Source: Enterococcus sp. 4G2_DIV0659 (GTDB taxonomy: Bacteria > Bacillota > Bacilli > Lactobacillales > Enterococcaceae). Taken from it: a stretch of 64,000 nt of DNA. The position numbers were made by a program, and so were the translations under genes. The stretch spans positions 848,001-912,000 of the forward strand of contig NZ_NGLE02000001.1 of the NCBI RefSeq assembly GCF_002140715.2, in the 5' to 3' direction. The notes beneath the pieces are model-generated. The model did not search any database and was not told where the DNA came from. It saw only the letters and a program-made list of their open reading frames with translations. Positions 55,321-64,000 of the stretch are shown here, in pieces; position 1 is the first letter of the stretch; every line of letters begins with the position of its first letter.

Positions 55321-55677
55321 TTACTCGACCCAAGCGTGAAGATCAACCATTGGTGCGTCTGACCAAAGTTTTTCTAAGTTATAGAATGAACGTTCAGACG
55401 ATTGAAATACATGAACGATGACATCTCCTAAATCGATCAATATCCACTTACCGCCATCTTTTCCTTCTACTCTTTTCACTTCTACTTTTGCTTCTTCTTC
55501 TTTTTCAATAATTTCATCCACAATGGCATTGATTTGACGTTCACTCGTTGCTTGGCAAATCATGAAGTAATCAGCTAAAAGTGATATCTCATGCACATCT
55601 AAAGCGACAATTTCTTCTGCTCGTTTGGAATCAGCTGCTTTTACAGCGATTTCTAAAATCTTTTGACTATCTATGAT
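55321..55677 (-). CDS. rsfS: Ribosome silencing factor RsfS, apparent non-AUG start
   Basis: The 118-residue frame carries the RsfS family pattern (AVKAADSKRAEEIVALDVHE, DYFMICQATSERQINAI, GGKWILIDLGDVIVHVF). An in-frame TAG sits just before the AGGAGG site, and the next codons are GAG GAA ACG ATC ATA GAT. There is no ATG, GTG or TTG before residue 28, where a GTG lacks a ribosome binding site. Initiation at ATA (eight bases from AGGAGG) or ATC/ACG is therefore required to make the conserved N-terminus. RsfS binds L14 and blocks subunit joining in starvation. It overlaps the methyltransferase closely. Confidence 0.8.
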   Translation of the reverse strand: MIDSQKILEIAVKAADSKRAEEIVALDVHEISLLADYFMICQATSERQINAIVDEIIEKEEEAKVEVKRVEGKDGGKWILIDLGDVIVHVFQSSERSFYNLEKLWSDAPMVDLHAWVE

Positions 55678-55713
55678 CGTTTCCTCCTAATTTTAAAAGC
55701 TCAACAGGCTTTA

Positions 55714-56304
55714 TCAGTTCTTTCCTACTACCCAATAATTATATGTTTCAATCGTTTTAGGGTAAATTTTTTGTTCTTGTTCAATAAGATGCATCAATGT
55801 ATGTTTTGTTTCATAAGCAACAGCCTCATCTAAATCAACTAATGCAATGTCACGGGCTTCTTTTACACCTGGAAAATGTCTTCCTGGTTCAATATAATCA
55901 GCAACGTAGATAATTTTATCCAGTAGACTCATCTTGGCAGCACCAGTTGTATGAAGACGAATTGCTTGTAAAATTTCTTCATCATCAATTTTAAGTTCTC
56001 TTTGAACCATACTAGCACCCACTAAACCGTGCCAAATCGCATTGCCATAATTTAGTAACTCTGGATCATACCCATCTCGTTTGATGATCAATTCAAATTC
56101 TTCATCGGGGCGTTCTTTGGCATAATCATGAGTTAGTGCTGCAATACTTGCCTTTTCTTCAGAAGCACCATATTTAGCAGCAAGTGCTATCGCCATTTCC
56201 TCTACCCCTAAAACATGCTTAAATCGCCGTTCACTCATATGCATCTGAACTTTCTGCATTAATTCTTCCCGTTTAAACGTGGTGTATTTTCCGCTAAAAT
56301 CCAT
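55714..56304 (-). CDS. yqeK: YqeK, HD-domain Ap4A hydrolase
   Basis: A 196-residue HD-superfamily protein. Metal ligands are seen in RFKHVLGVEEMA (His), ALTHDYAKERP (His-Asp), NAIWHGLVGA and the IRLHTTGAAKM region. YqeK hydrolyses diadenosine tetraphosphate symmetrically. The start overlaps the nadD stop by 11 bases, so the two are translated together, and the order nadD-yqeK-rsfS is conserved. Confidence 0.93.
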   Translation of the reverse strand: MDFSGKYTTFKREELMQKVQMHMSERRFKHVLGVEEMAIALAAKYGASEEKASIAALTHDYAKERPDEEFELIIKRDGYDPELLNYGNAIWHGLVGASMVQRELKIDDEEILQAIRLHTTGAAKMSLLDKIIYVADYIEPGRHFPGVKEARDIALVDLDEAVAYETKHTLMHLIEQEQKIYPKTIETYNYWVVGKN

Positions 56305-56938
56305 CTACATACAGCTCCTTTTCTTCTATATAGTGTATCACACTATCAGGCAGTAAGTAGCGCGTTGAGCAACCATTTTTGACTTTTTGCCGAATCATTG
56401 TTGAGCTGATATCCATTTGTGGAACGTCCACCCAAATAATTGGGTAAGGTGTAATTGTTCCATAGTTTGGACGGCGAATACCTACAAAGCTTGTTAAGGT
56501 CAGCAACTCATCTATTTTATACCACTTTGGCAAATATTCTACCATATCTCCGCCGATGATAAAATAGTAATCGGTATCAGGATTATTTTGAGTTAATGTT
56601 TTCATTGTGTCATAGGTATAACTTTTCCCTTTTCGTAACAATTCAATTGGCTCTACCGCCAAATGTCTATTATCAGCAATCGCTAATTCTAACATTGCTA
56701 AACGGTGCTCACTATCAATGGTCTTTTTTTCATCTACATGAGGCGGTAAATAAGTAGGCATCAAATAGACTTTATCAAGGCCAAGTTGCTGTTGCACTTG
56801 GTCAGCCATGACTAAATGCGCCAAATGAACCGGATTAAAATTACCGCCTAATATCCCTACCTGTTTACGCTTTTGAAAAAGCTTAGCTTCTTCAACAATT
56901 ACTTGTGCTTTTAATGCAGCATTCGTATTTGTCCTCAT
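56294..56938 (-). CDS. nadD: Nicotinate-nucleotide adenylyltransferase
   Basis: A 214-residue protein. GILGGNFNPVHLAHL is the nucleotidyltransferase GxFxPxHxxH motif, and ISSTMIRQ the C-terminal SSTxIR motif. It converts nicotinate mononucleotide and ATP to deamido-NAD. GGAGG precedes the ATG. The N-terminus is about 25 residues longer than in minimal members, also seen in other enterococcal NadD proteins. Confidence 0.95.
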   Translation of the reverse strand: MRTNTNAALKAQVIVEEAKLFQKRKQVGILGGNFNPVHLAHLVMADQVQQQLGLDKVYLMPTYLPPHVDEKKTIDSEHRLAMLELAIADNRHLAVEPIELLRKGKSYTYDTMKTLTQNNPDTDYYFIIGGDMVEYLPKWYKIDELLTLTSFVGIRRPNYGTITPYPIIWVDVPQMDISSTMIRQKVKNGCSTRYLLPDSVIHYIEEKELYVDGF

Positions 56939-56957
56939 TTTTTCTTACCTCCAAGTT

Positions 56958-57269
56958 TTAAATTGCTTTAACTTCTTTAGAGATCTTTTGGTATTTTTCT
57001 TTTGATGATGGTTTAAATAAAACCAACACACGACCGATAATTTGAACGATATCACAATGAATTTCGGCCTTCAGTGCGTCAGCTACATCTTCTGCAATTT
57101 CATCGGTATTTTGTAGTAATGTGACTTTAATCAATTCGCGTTTTTCCAACGCTTCATTGATTTGAACGATCATCGCAGCATTCAAACCACCTTTTCCAAT
57201 TTGAAAAATCGGTTGTAGATGGTGTGCTTGACTACGTAAATAACGCTTTTGTTTTCCTCTTAATTCCAC
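56958..57269 (-). CDS. yhbY: YhbY family RNA-binding protein
   Basis: A 103-residue CRM-domain protein starting at GTG 57269 (MELRGKQKRYLRSQAHHLQP), with AAGGA six bases upstream; the longer frame is an artefact. It carries the GKGGLN signature loop of the CRM fold. YhbY associates with pre-50S ribosomes. It lies 29 bases after yqeH. Confidence 0.92.
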   Translation of the reverse strand: MELRGKQKRYLRSQAHHLQPIFQIGKGGLNAAMIVQINEALEKRELIKVTLLQNTDEIAEDVADALKAEIHCDIVQIIGRVLVLFKPSSKEKYQKISKEVKAI

Positions 57270-57298
57270 TAATTTTCCTTCTCTCTTATCGCTTATAA

Positions 57299-58414
57299 TT
57301 AAATCAACGCTTTTCTTTTCAAAACATCTACACCTTTTGGCGCCCATCCAGCAACGACACATGGATCAGTTACAGTAATCCAGCCAAGTCCAGCAAACAC
57401 AATATCTGTCTTTTCCTTGATTGAAAACTCAAATCGGACAAGTTCTGGAAATTCAGCTACTTCATCTGGACGAGGTGGCTGCAACAAACCTCCAACATGT
57501 TTTTCATAAAATGCATCAGCTGTAGCTAATTTTGTTCGATGAATCATTAAATCATTTGATACATATGCGATAAACGAGCTGCGCTCTCCTTGTATAAAAT
57601 CAAAACGCGCCAACCCACCTAAAAACAATGTTTGCTCAGGATTTAACTGATAAACTTTCGGCTTGATTTCTTTTTGAGGTGCTATGATCTTTAAATCTTT
57701 TTTTCCAAGATAATGTGCCATCTGATGACGATGAATAATCCCTGGTGTATCAATCAAGAAGTGACCATCATCTAGCGGAATTTCAATTTTATCCAATGTT
57801 GTTCCAGGAAATTGGGAAGTTGTAATTACATCTTGAACGCCAGCCGTTTGTTTAATGATTTGATTGATTAGTGTTGATTTACCAACATTTGTTACACCTA
57901 CTACATAAACATCTTTACCTTCGCGATACTTTTCGATGGTATCAAGCAAAGCTTCCATTTCTTGAGGTTTCTTGGCACTAGTCAATAATACATCAACTGG
58001 ACGTAAACCTTCTTCGTGCGCACGTTCTTTCATCCATTGAATCATTTTAGGTTTCTTTAATGATTTAGGTAAAATGTCGACTTTATTTCCTACCATCAAA
58101 ACAGGGTTATTTCCGATAAAACGATGCAATCCCGGAATCAATGAACCGTTGAAATCAAAAATATCAATAACATTTACAATCAAGGCATCTTCTTTTCCTA
58201 ATTCATTCAACAAACGTAAAAAGTCATCGTCCGTCAATTGAACATCTTGAATGTCATTATAATGTCTCAAACGAAAACAGCGTTGGCAATAAACCTCCCC
58301 TGTCTCCATCCCTTTTTCAAACGCAGCCTTTGGCGTATAGCCTAATTCCTCTTTATGCTCTGTTTGAATGACTGCACCGCAGCCAATACATTGAATTGCT
58401 TCGTGTTCACTCAT
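57299..58414 (-). CDS. yqeH: YqeH, circularly permuted ribosome-assembly GTPase
   Basis: A 371-residue protein starting MSEHEAIQCIGCGAVIQTEH. An N-terminal zinc finger (CIGC, CQRC) precedes a permuted GTPase whose motifs come in the order G4 (GNKVD), G5, G1 (GVTNVGKST), G3 (DTPG). YqeH is needed for 30S assembly. Its ATG overlaps the yqeG stop (ATGA). Confidence 0.95.
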   Translation of the reverse strand: MSEHEAIQCIGCGAVIQTEHKEELGYTPKAAFEKGMETGEVYCQRCFRLRHYNDIQDVQLTDDDFLRLLNELGKEDALIVNVIDIFDFNGSLIPGLHRFIGNNPVLMVGNKVDILPKSLKKPKMIQWMKERAHEEGLRPVDVLLTSAKKPQEMEALLDTIEKYREGKDVYVVGVTNVGKSTLINQIIKQTAGVQDVITTSQFPGTTLDKIEIPLDDGHFLIDTPGIIHRHQMAHYLGKKDLKIIAPQKEIKPKVYQLNPEQTLFLGGLARFDFIQGERSSFIAYVSNDLMIHRTKLATADAFYEKHVGGLLQPPRPDEVAEFPELVRFEFSIKEKTDIVFAGLGWITVTDPCVVAGWAPKGVDVLKRKALI

Positions 58415-58938
58415 TCTAGTCCGCCTTTCCATATCATATCTGGATGTTTCTTTGCCAAATGTTTCATAATTTTTCGCTCAAAAAAACGATTAATTCTTGT
58501 ATTCCATCCATCTGTATCTACGATTGGACGAACTAAGATATTTCTAATCCCTGCAGCATTCGCTCCACGAATATCAGTCATGATCTGATCACCGACCATC
58601 ACTAGTTCTTCTGGTTTCATATTTAGTTTCTTTTGTGCTTCTTTAAACCCTCTAGTTGATGGTTTTAATGCTCTAGATACATAGTCTAATTCAAATTTTT
58701 CAACTGCCCGCTTAATGCGACTAGACTTATTATTTGATACCACAACGACTGGAATTCCAGCATTTTTCATTTCTAAAATCCATGTCAATAATTCTTCTGT
58801 TCCATCTGGATTATCCCAAGCAATCAAGGTATTATCTAAATCAGTCAGTACAGCTTTGATTCCTAATTTTTTTAGTTGGTTCGGTGTGATTTTGTAAATC
58901 GCATCAACCATCCACGTTGGTTTATATTTTGAAAACAT
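58411..58938 (-). CDS. yqeG: YqeG family HAD-type phosphatase
   Basis: A 175-residue HAD phosphatase (DLDNTLIAWD nucleophile motif, VVVSNN second motif, VGDQIMTDIRGANAAG third motif). The substrate is unknown. It heads the conserved yqeG-yqeH-yhbY-nadD-yqeK-rsfS operon and overlaps yqeH by four bases. Confidence 0.93.
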   Translation of the reverse strand: MFSKYKPTWMVDAIYKITPNQLKKLGIKAVLTDLDNTLIAWDNPDGTEELLTWILEMKNAGIPVVVVSNNKSSRIKRAVEKFELDYVSRALKPSTRGFKEAQKKLNMKPEELVMVGDQIMTDIRGANAAGIRNILVRPIVDTDGWNTRINRFFERKIMKHLAKKHPDMIWKGGLE

Positions 58939-59097
58939 ATTATCTCCTTAATAGTAAAAGAGGAGCAACATACAGGCTCCCCATTTTGTTATTCGCTTCT
59001 TGATTATACGCTATTTTTAATAAAATTTCATCTTTTTATTCGTCTGACACTCATAATCACAACTAAAAACTTTCTCTACTAAATTAAGAGCTGAAAA

Positions 59098-59135
59098 AAG
59101 AGGAAAAAATTATCTGTCGATAACTTTTTCCTCTT
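59098..59135 (-). terminator. Terminator of the exported hypothetical gene
   Basis: AAGAGGAAAAAATTAT and ATAACTTTTTCCTCTT arms form a long stem after the stop, with T runs on the minus strand. Confidence 0.8.
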
Positions 59136-59146
59136 CTCTTCCTTAA

Positions 59147-59587
59147 CTATTTAATCATGCTTCCATTAACAAAGAAATAATCCACCGTAACATTAGGATT
59201 TGATTTTTCTACGTAGAACATGATAAGCGCACTTTCACCTAAGTTTTTTGAGACATTAATCAAAGAAAGATTAGAATCAATTTTATTCAGTGTTACAGGC
59301 TGTACATTGTAAAAACCTGTCCCGTTGATATCAACTTCACCAATTTTCAATTCATACTTTGGATTTGGATTGATTGAAGCCAGAATGATTAAATCCCCTT
59401 TATAGTTTTTTAATGCATTTGTTTGTTGAATATCTTTTTTCGGAAATTCAGGAATATCAGACTTAAGAAAAATCATTTTACTTTTTACTGGTTGATTTAC
59501 AGTCGTTGCTTCCCCAGGTGTTCCTTGAGTAAATGCACCAAATAATAATACACCCATTACACTGCCTAAAATAACTAACTTTTTCAT
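59147..59587 (-). CDS. Exported hypothetical protein
   Basis: A 146-residue protein. The signal peptide MKKLVILGSVMGVLLFGAFT is followed by a Thr/Pro-rich start and a beta-rich mature part (KYELKIGEVDINGTGFYNVQ ... LIMFYVEKSNP). No lipobox or wall anchor is seen, so it is probably released. No family is recognised. It lies alone, with its own terminator, between the yqeG operon and the acc operon. Confidence 0.7.
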   Translation of the reverse strand: MKKLVILGSVMGVLLFGAFTQGTPGEATTVNQPVKSKMIFLKSDIPEFPKKDIQQTNALKNYKGDLIILASINPNPKYELKIGEVDINGTGFYNVQPVTLNKIDSNLSLINVSKNLGESALIMFYVEKSNPNVTVDYFFVNGSMIK

Positions 59588-59835
59588 CGCTTACTTCTCT
59601 TTCTCTATTACATTATTAACATCTGGTAAGTTATACTAAACTAAATCTATAATATCAAATAGAATTAATAAAAAAAGCCTTACTCGCTCTTTGTAACAGT
59701 AGTTTAAACCCTTAAAAAGGTATGAAATTTATAACTATTTTTTCTTTTGATTTTATTGTATTTCAGGTCTTAAAATATTTGTTATATTTATAATAATGTC
59801 CCATTTTTAATCTCAACTAAGAATCAATAAAAAAA
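59588..59835. other. Intergenic region, no gene seen
   Basis: AT-rich DNA upstream of the exported hypothetical gene. It presumably holds its promoter; no strong hexamers or repeats stand out. Confidence 0.4.
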
Positions 59836-59862
59836 GGAACGAGACAATCCTCTGTCCGTTCC
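59836..59862 (-). terminator. Terminator of the acc/fab operon
   Basis: GGAACG-GACA and TGTC-CGTTCC arms with an ATCCTC loop. On the minus strand TTTTTTT follows. Confidence 0.85.
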
Positions 59863-59900
59863 ATGTTTTTATTGATTTTATAAGTAATTTTTGATTCACT

Positions 59901-60686
59901 TTAAAATTTTCGGAATCTCTGATAACGTTTTTCCACTAGCTCTTCCATCTCACATTTAGATAGTTCAGATAATTGACTGATAAGCGCTTTTTGGATCATC
60001 CTATTGATTTTCGATTGTTCCAATGCTTCACCATTCATTTCTTCTGGAATCACACGATCAATAATGGTCAGTTCCTTTAATTCAGTCGCTGTAATTTTCA
60101 TTAATTCAGCCGCTTCTTTTGCACGACTACCATCTTTCCATAAAATCGAAGCAAAACCTTCTGGTGATAACACAGCATAAATGGTATGCTCCAGCATCCA
60201 AACTTCATCAGCTACTGCAAGCGCCAATGCACCACCACTTCCGCCTTCACCAATGATGATTGCAATAATTGGCACCTGTAGGTCAGACATTTCAAGCAGG
60301 TTTCTAGCAATGGCTTCACCTTCACCACGTTCTTCCGCTTCAATACCGCAATAAGCTCCCGCTGTATTAATAAACGTAATCACTGGACGACCAAATTTTT
60401 CAGCTTGCTTCATCAAACGCAACGCTTTGCGATACCCTTCTGGATGAGGAGCCCCAAAGTTACGTTCAATATTTTCAGGCAAATTGCGCCCTTTTTGAAT
60501 CCCGACAACTGTTACTGGTTTTTCATCTAATGTCGCAATTCCACCAACAACAGCTAAATCATCACCGAAATAGCGGTCACCATGAAATTCCATAAAGTCG
60601 CTAAAGATAGAATCAATATATTCTAATGTTGTAAAACGATCCTGCGCTCTTGCTAGGGTGACAATATCATTGGCTGTTTTCTCCAT
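59901..60686 (-). CDS. accA: Acetyl-CoA carboxylase, carboxyltransferase alpha subunit
   Basis: A 261-residue protein starting [20 protein letters not shown] at ATG 60686 (GGTGGAG six bases upstream; a GTG four codons earlier overlaps accD). The crotonase fold shows [20 protein letters not shown] and [12 protein letters not shown], the acyl-CoA and carboxybiotin-binding loops. With AccD it transfers the carboxyl group from biotin to acetyl-CoA. Last gene of the operon. Confidence 0.95.
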   Translation of the reverse strand: MEKTANDIVTLARAQDRFTTLEYIDSIFSDFMEFHGDRYFGDDLAVVGGIATLDEKPVTVVGIQKGRNLPENIERNFGAPHPEGYRKALRLMKQAEKFGRPVITFINTAGAYCGIEAEERGEGEAIARNLLEMSDLQVPIIAIIIGEGGSGGALALAVADEVWMLEHTIYAVLSPEGFASILWKDGSRAKEAAELMKITATELKELTIIDRVIPEEMNGEALEQSKINRMIQKALISQLSELSKCEMEELVEKRYQRFRKF

Positions 60687-60688
60687 AT

Positions 60689-61555
60689 CTATCTCCACCC
60701 TTTCATTGTATGCAGTCTAATTAGATTACTGAGTGATTCCCGCAATTGGTTTCGCGGCACAATTTGGTCGACAAAGCCATGATCTAATAAAAATTCAGCT
60801 TTTTGAAAATCATCTGGTAATTCTTGGCGAATCGTCTGCTCGATAACCCGACGCCCAGCAAAACCAATCAAACTCTGCGGCTCCGCTAAAATAATATCTC
60901 CATCCATAGCAAAGCTTGCTGTGACTCCGCCAGTTGTTGGATCAGTCAAAACAGTCAAATAAAGTAAACCAGCGTTACTATGACGCTTAACCGCGCCAGA
61001 GATTTTCGCCATTTGCATTAGAGAAAAAATGCCTTCTTGCATTCTCGCTCCACCAGATGCAGTAAAAATAATCACTGGCAACTGCTGTTCTGTTGCTCGT
61101 TCAAATAAGCGAGTAATTTTCTCCCCTACAACAGTTCCCATGCTTCCCATAATAAAATTAGCATCCATCACACCGATACCAATTGGTTGCCCGTCAATTT
61201 TAGCTTTCCCTGTTAAAACCGCCTCATGCAGTTCAGTCTTTTCCTGCATTTTGGCAATTTTGTCTAGATAGCCTGGAAAATTTAATGGATCTTCCGTTAC
61301 TAAACCCGTATCCCATTCTTCAAAACTCTTTTCATCGACAGTCAATGCAAGTCGTTCCCAAGCACCAATTCTAAAACTATAACCGCAATAAGGACAGACT
61401 TTTTCTGCCCCCATATCTTTTGTATAAAGCGTACGTTTGCAACAAGGACATTTTGCCCACATGTTATCCGGAACTGCAGGTTTTTTTGCTGAGGATTGGT
61501 CGCTTGGGCGATTCGGATTGATTCGAATGTAGTTTTTCTTCTTAAATAAAGCCAT
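60689..61555 (-). CDS. accD: Acetyl-CoA carboxylase, carboxyltransferase beta subunit
   Basis: A 288-residue protein. An N-terminal zinc ribbon has two CxxC pairs (CPCC and CPYC, about 37-59). The body contains [32 protein letters not shown] and [13 protein letters not shown]. The zinc ribbon lets the enzyme sense or bind its own mRNA in some bacteria. Separated from accA by two bases. Confidence 0.95.
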   Translation of the reverse strand: MALFKKKNYIRINPNRPSDQSSAKKPAVPDNMWAKCPCCKRTLYTKDMGAEKVCPYCGYSFRIGAWERLALTVDEKSFEEWDTGLVTEDPLNFPGYLDKIAKMQEKTELHEAVLTGKAKIDGQPIGIGVMDANFIMGSMGTVVGEKITRLFERATEQQLPVIIFTASGGARMQEGIFSLMQMAKISGAVKRHSNAGLLYLTVLTDPTTGGVTASFAMDGDIILAEPQSLIGFAGRRVIEQTIRQELPDDFQKAEFLLDHGFVDQIVPRNQLRESLSNLIRLHTMKGWR

Positions 61556-61569
61556 ACACCTGCTCCTTT

Positions 61570-62940
61570 TTAATTATCGCTGTCTGGTTCCCAATTTGGT
61601 AAAAATGTTTCTTGTAAAAAACTTGTATCATATTCACCAGCCAGCACATTTTCATGCGTGATCAAATCCAGTTGAAATTCTGAGTTTGTAATAATTCCTT
61701 CTGTCACAATCTCATTTAACGCCCGCTGCATCTTCATCAAAGCATCCATACGATCATCCCCGTGAACGATTACTTTCGCAATCATCGAATCATAATAAGG
61801 TGGAATCGTGTATCCTGAATACATCGCACTATCCACTCGTAAGCCCATACCGCCGCTTGGAAGTAGTAAGTTTTTGATTTTCCCTGGAGAAGGTGCAAAA
61901 TTAAACGCAGGATTTTCAGCGTTGATTCGACACTCGATCGCATGACCTTTAATCGTCACATCTTCTTGCGTATATGATAACTCTTCCCCTGAAGCAATCT
62001 TTAATTGTGCTTTAACAAGATCGATTCCTGTGACCATTTCTGTCACAGGATGCTCTACTTGAATGCGGGTGTTCATTTCCATAAAATAAAATTCACCTGA
62101 TTGATCCATTAAAAATTCAATTGTTCCAGCATTTTCATAATGAACAGCTTTAGCAGCTCGTACAGCTGTTTCTCCTAATAATTGGCGTTTTTCTGGTGAA
62201 ATAGCGATCGAAGGTGATTCTTCAAGAACTTTTTGATTATTTCTTTGCAATGAGCAATCTCGTTCACCTAAATGAATAACATGACCATAATGATCACCCA
62301 AAATTTGTACTTCAATGTGACGAGCTGGGTAAATAATTTTTTCTAAATACATATCATCATTGCCGAATGCGGCTTTTGCTTCTTGTTGAGCTGAGGTAAA
62401 ATGCTGTGGCAGTTCTTCTTTAGTTAACACTTTACGAATCCCTTTACCACCACCACCAGCAGCCGCTTTAAGCATGACAGGATAACCAATACTATCAGCA
62501 ATCGCTAACGCTTCTTCAACAGAATTAATAACACCAGTACTTCCTGGAATTACCGGAACGTTCGCTTTTTGCATTAACTCACGTGCATTGATTTTATTTC
62601 CCATTGCATCAATCGTTTCAGCTTTTGGACCAATAAATGTGATATTGCATTCTTCACACATCGCAGCAAATTGACTATTTTCTGATAAGAAACCAAAACC
62701 AGGATGAATTGCTTCTGCATTTGTTACAATCGCTGCACTTAATACACTTTGAACATTTAAATATGAATCAGCAGCTTTCGCTGGACCAATACAAATAGCC
62801 TCATCAGCAAGCTGCGTGTGTAATGCTTCTTTATCTGCTTCAGAGTAGACAGCTACCGTCTGTACTCCCAATTCGCGACATGCCCGAATAATCCGAACAG
62901 CAATTTCTCCTCTATTTGCAATTAAAACTTTTGAAAACAT
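61570..62940 (-). CDS. accC: Biotin carboxylase
   Basis: A 456-residue ATP-grasp enzyme: N-terminal [21 protein letters not shown]-loop-like [13 protein letters not shown], catalytic [15 protein letters not shown], metal-binding [15 protein letters not shown]. It carboxylates the biotin of AccB with bicarbonate and ATP. It starts eight bases after fabZ. Confidence 0.96.
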   Translation of the reverse strand: MFSKVLIANRGEIAVRIIRACRELGVQTVAVYSEADKEALHTQLADEAICIGPAKAADSYLNVQSVLSAAIVTNAEAIHPGFGFLSENSQFAAMCEECNITFIGPKAETIDAMGNKINARELMQKANVPVIPGSTGVINSVEEALAIADSIGYPVMLKAAAGGGGKGIRKVLTKEELPQHFTSAQQEAKAAFGNDDMYLEKIIYPARHIEVQILGDHYGHVIHLGERDCSLQRNNQKVLEESPSIAISPEKRQLLGETAVRAAKAVHYENAGTIEFLMDQSGEFYFMEMNTRIQVEHPVTEMVTGIDLVKAQLKIASGEELSYTQEDVTIKGHAIECRINAENPAFNFAPSPGKIKNLLLPSGGMGLRVDSAMYSGYTIPPYYDSMIAKVIVHGDDRMDALMKMQRALNEIVTEGIITNSEFQLDLITHENVLAGEYDTSFLQETFLPNWEPDSDN

Positions 62941-62947
62941 AGCTCAC

Positions 62948-63367
62948 CTATCCAATCATAAAGGTCAATTCTGCTTCCGCTACTTTTTTCCCGTTCACAG
63001 TCGCAATCCCTTTGCCGATGCCGGCTATTTTTTTTACTTTCATAATTTCTACTTCTAACATCAACGTATCTCCTGGAACAACTTTTTGTCTAAACTTGGC
63101 TTTGTCAATACCGCCAAAATAAGCTGTTTTACCTTTAAAATCAGGCATAGATAATAATGCTACAGCACCTGCTTGCGCTAATGCCTCAAGAATCAATACA
63201 CCTGGCATAACAGGCTCTCCTGGAAAATGTCCTTGAAAAAATGGTTCATTGATCGTAACATTTTTCTTTGCGATCACTTTTTCTCCCACAACGATTTCTT
63301 CAACTGTATCTAACAACAAAAAGGGATAGCGATGAGGAATAATTGCTTTAATCTCTTCAATATTCAT
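62948..63367 (-). CDS. fabZ: 3-hydroxyacyl-ACP dehydratase
   Basis: A 139-residue hot-dog fold enzyme with [12 protein letters not shown] (catalytic His) and [20 protein letters not shown] (catalytic Glu helix). It removes water in each elongation round. FabZ within the acc operon is the enterococcal and streptococcal order; enterococci often have a second, FabN-like copy elsewhere. Confidence 0.95.
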   Translation of the reverse strand: MNIEEIKAIIPHRYPFLLLDTVEEIVVGEKVIAKKNVTINEPFFQGHFPGEPVMPGVLILEALAQAGAVALLSMPDFKGKTAYFGGIDKAKFRQKVVPGDTLMLEVEIMKVKKIAGIGKGIATVNGKKVAEAELTFMIG

Positions 63368-63369
63368 AG

Positions 63370-63864
63370 CTACACCCCTTTTGATACGCGGAATAAAGGT
63401 TGATTAAACTCAACAACATCTTCATTTTGTATCAAGATTTCAGTAATCACACCATCTACTGTTGAAGTAATTTCATTCATCAATTTCATTGCCTCAACAA
63501 TACAAACAACCTCACCTTTTTTAACTGGGTCGCCGACTTGTTTAAAACTTTCTTTATCAGGTGCTGGTTTCAAATACACGACACCAACAATCGGCGAAAT
63601 GATTTCTTCGGTGTTTTCTGGTTTGATTTCTGCTTGTGGTGCAGTTTCTTTTACTTCTACAGTTTGGCTAACAGTTTCTTTAGGTGATTCTTGAACCGTT
63701 ACACTATTCGTGCCCACTGCTTGTTTTGGTTCGTTAGATACTGTTTTTTGAGACACTTTATTTTTATTCATATAAAGACCAAATGAGCCTTCTTTAAGAT
63801 CAAATTCAGTTAATGTTGATTGATCAAATTGTGCTAGTAAATCTTTCACTTCATTGATATTCAT
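63370..63864 (-). CDS. accB: Biotin carboxyl carrier protein
   Basis: A 164-residue protein. The helical start [20 protein letters not shown] is followed by a Thr/Val/Glu-rich flexible linker (40-85) and a C-terminal biotinyl domain with the acceptor lysine in VEAMKLMNE. It carries carboxybiotin between AccC and AccA/AccD. One base separates it from fabF and from fabZ. Confidence 0.95.
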   Translation of the reverse strand: MNINEVKDLLAQFDQSTLTEFDLKEGSFGLYMNKNKVSQKTVSNEPKQAVGTNSVTVQESPKETVSQTVEVKETAPQAEIKPENTEEIISPIVGVVYLKPAPDKESFKQVGDPVKKGEVVCIVEAMKLMNEITSTVDGVITEILIQNEDVVEFNQPLFRVSKGV

Positions 63865-63865
63865 T

Positions 63866-64000
63866 TTAATCCTCCCAACGTTTTAAACAAAGTACCGCAT
63901 TATGACCACCAAAACCAAATGAATTCGTTAATGCATAATCAAAGACATGTTTTTGACTTTCATTTGTGACAATATCGATTTCAATAGCCTCATCAAGTTG
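63866..64000 (-). CDS. fabF: Beta-ketoacyl-ACP synthase II, C-terminal fragment
   Basis: The last 44 codons of a condensing enzyme enter from the right edge. They end FDYALTNSFGFGGHNAVLC and a stop, with the conserved NSFGFGGHN loop of KAS II just before the C-terminus. The gene precedes accB by one base, as in other enterococcal fab operons. Confidence 0.88.
   Translation of the reverse strand, partial: QLDEAIEIDIVTNESQKHVFDYALTNSFGFGGHNAVLCLKRWED

Overview
The window looks like a low-GC Firmicute chromosome, most probably an Enterococcus. The evidence is the conserved order yqeG-yqeH-yhbY-nadD-yqeK-rsfS, the fabF-accB-fabZ-accC-accD-accA run, the glpK-glpO-glpF operon with an oxidase-type GlpO, a WxL surface-protein locus, an L,D-transpeptidase of the E. 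faecium type, and near-consensus AGGAGG ribosome binding sites. Almost everything is on the minus strand. No rRNA, tRNA, CRISPR array or intact insertion sequence was seen.

Layout: 1-4.3 kb holds housekeeping genes (a flavoprotein fragment, a membrane rhodanese without its cysteine, glucokinase, YqgQ, rhomboid protease, folate cyclo-ligase, lysophospholipase-like hydrolase). 4.4-11.2 kb is a type VIIb-secreted LXG toxin locus. Its head is an XRE regulator, two small LXG partner proteins, a full-length LXG toxin and an immunity gene. Behind it lie two orphan toxin/immunity cassettes whose toxin halves have no usable start codon, then a decayed fourth remnant, separated by related structured spacers. 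11.5-12.9 kb holds an Rgg-like regulator with a -1 slippery heptamer at its stop, and a divergent 19-residue uncharged peptide gene with an apparent antisense promoter.

13.6-22.8 kb holds a Na/phosphate transporter, the glycerol operon (glpK, glpO, glpF) with a cre-like site, and a Mga-like regulator overlapping a flavoprotein that has lost the redox cysteine of the NADH oxidase/peroxidase family. 23-24.2 kb has an M-box (Mg2+) riboswitch with promoter and terminator in front of a LytR-CpsA-Psr gene. 24.4-29.1 kb contains small hypothetical genes, one broken by a stop codon, a YusW-like secreted protein, an esterase and rpmG. 29.2-37.6 kb is cell-wall and translation related: a class B PBP, T-box-controlled thrS, a tautomerase, an L,D-transpeptidase, an ANT(6)-like nucleotidyltransferase and a DUF218 protein.

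37.7-51.5 kb is a WxL surface locus: a DUF916 protein, two WxL proteins, a 2951-residue wall-anchored protein built from alternating DUF11-type repeats with a YPNTG sorting motif, and a small lipoprotein. A 60-nt small-RNA candidate lies beside it. 52.3-64 kb returns to core genes: yebC, tmcAL, the yqeG-to-methyltransferase operon (rsfS apparently starts at a non-AUG codon), an exported hypothetical protein, and the fatty-acid initiation/acetyl-CoA carboxylase operon, which runs off the right edge in fabF.

The strongest candidates for undescribed biology are the LXG cassette array with its structured spacers, the peptide/antisense/Rgg module, the Mg2+ riboswitch ahead of an LCP gene, and the non-AUG start of rsfS. 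Family names come from recognised motifs; no database search was run.
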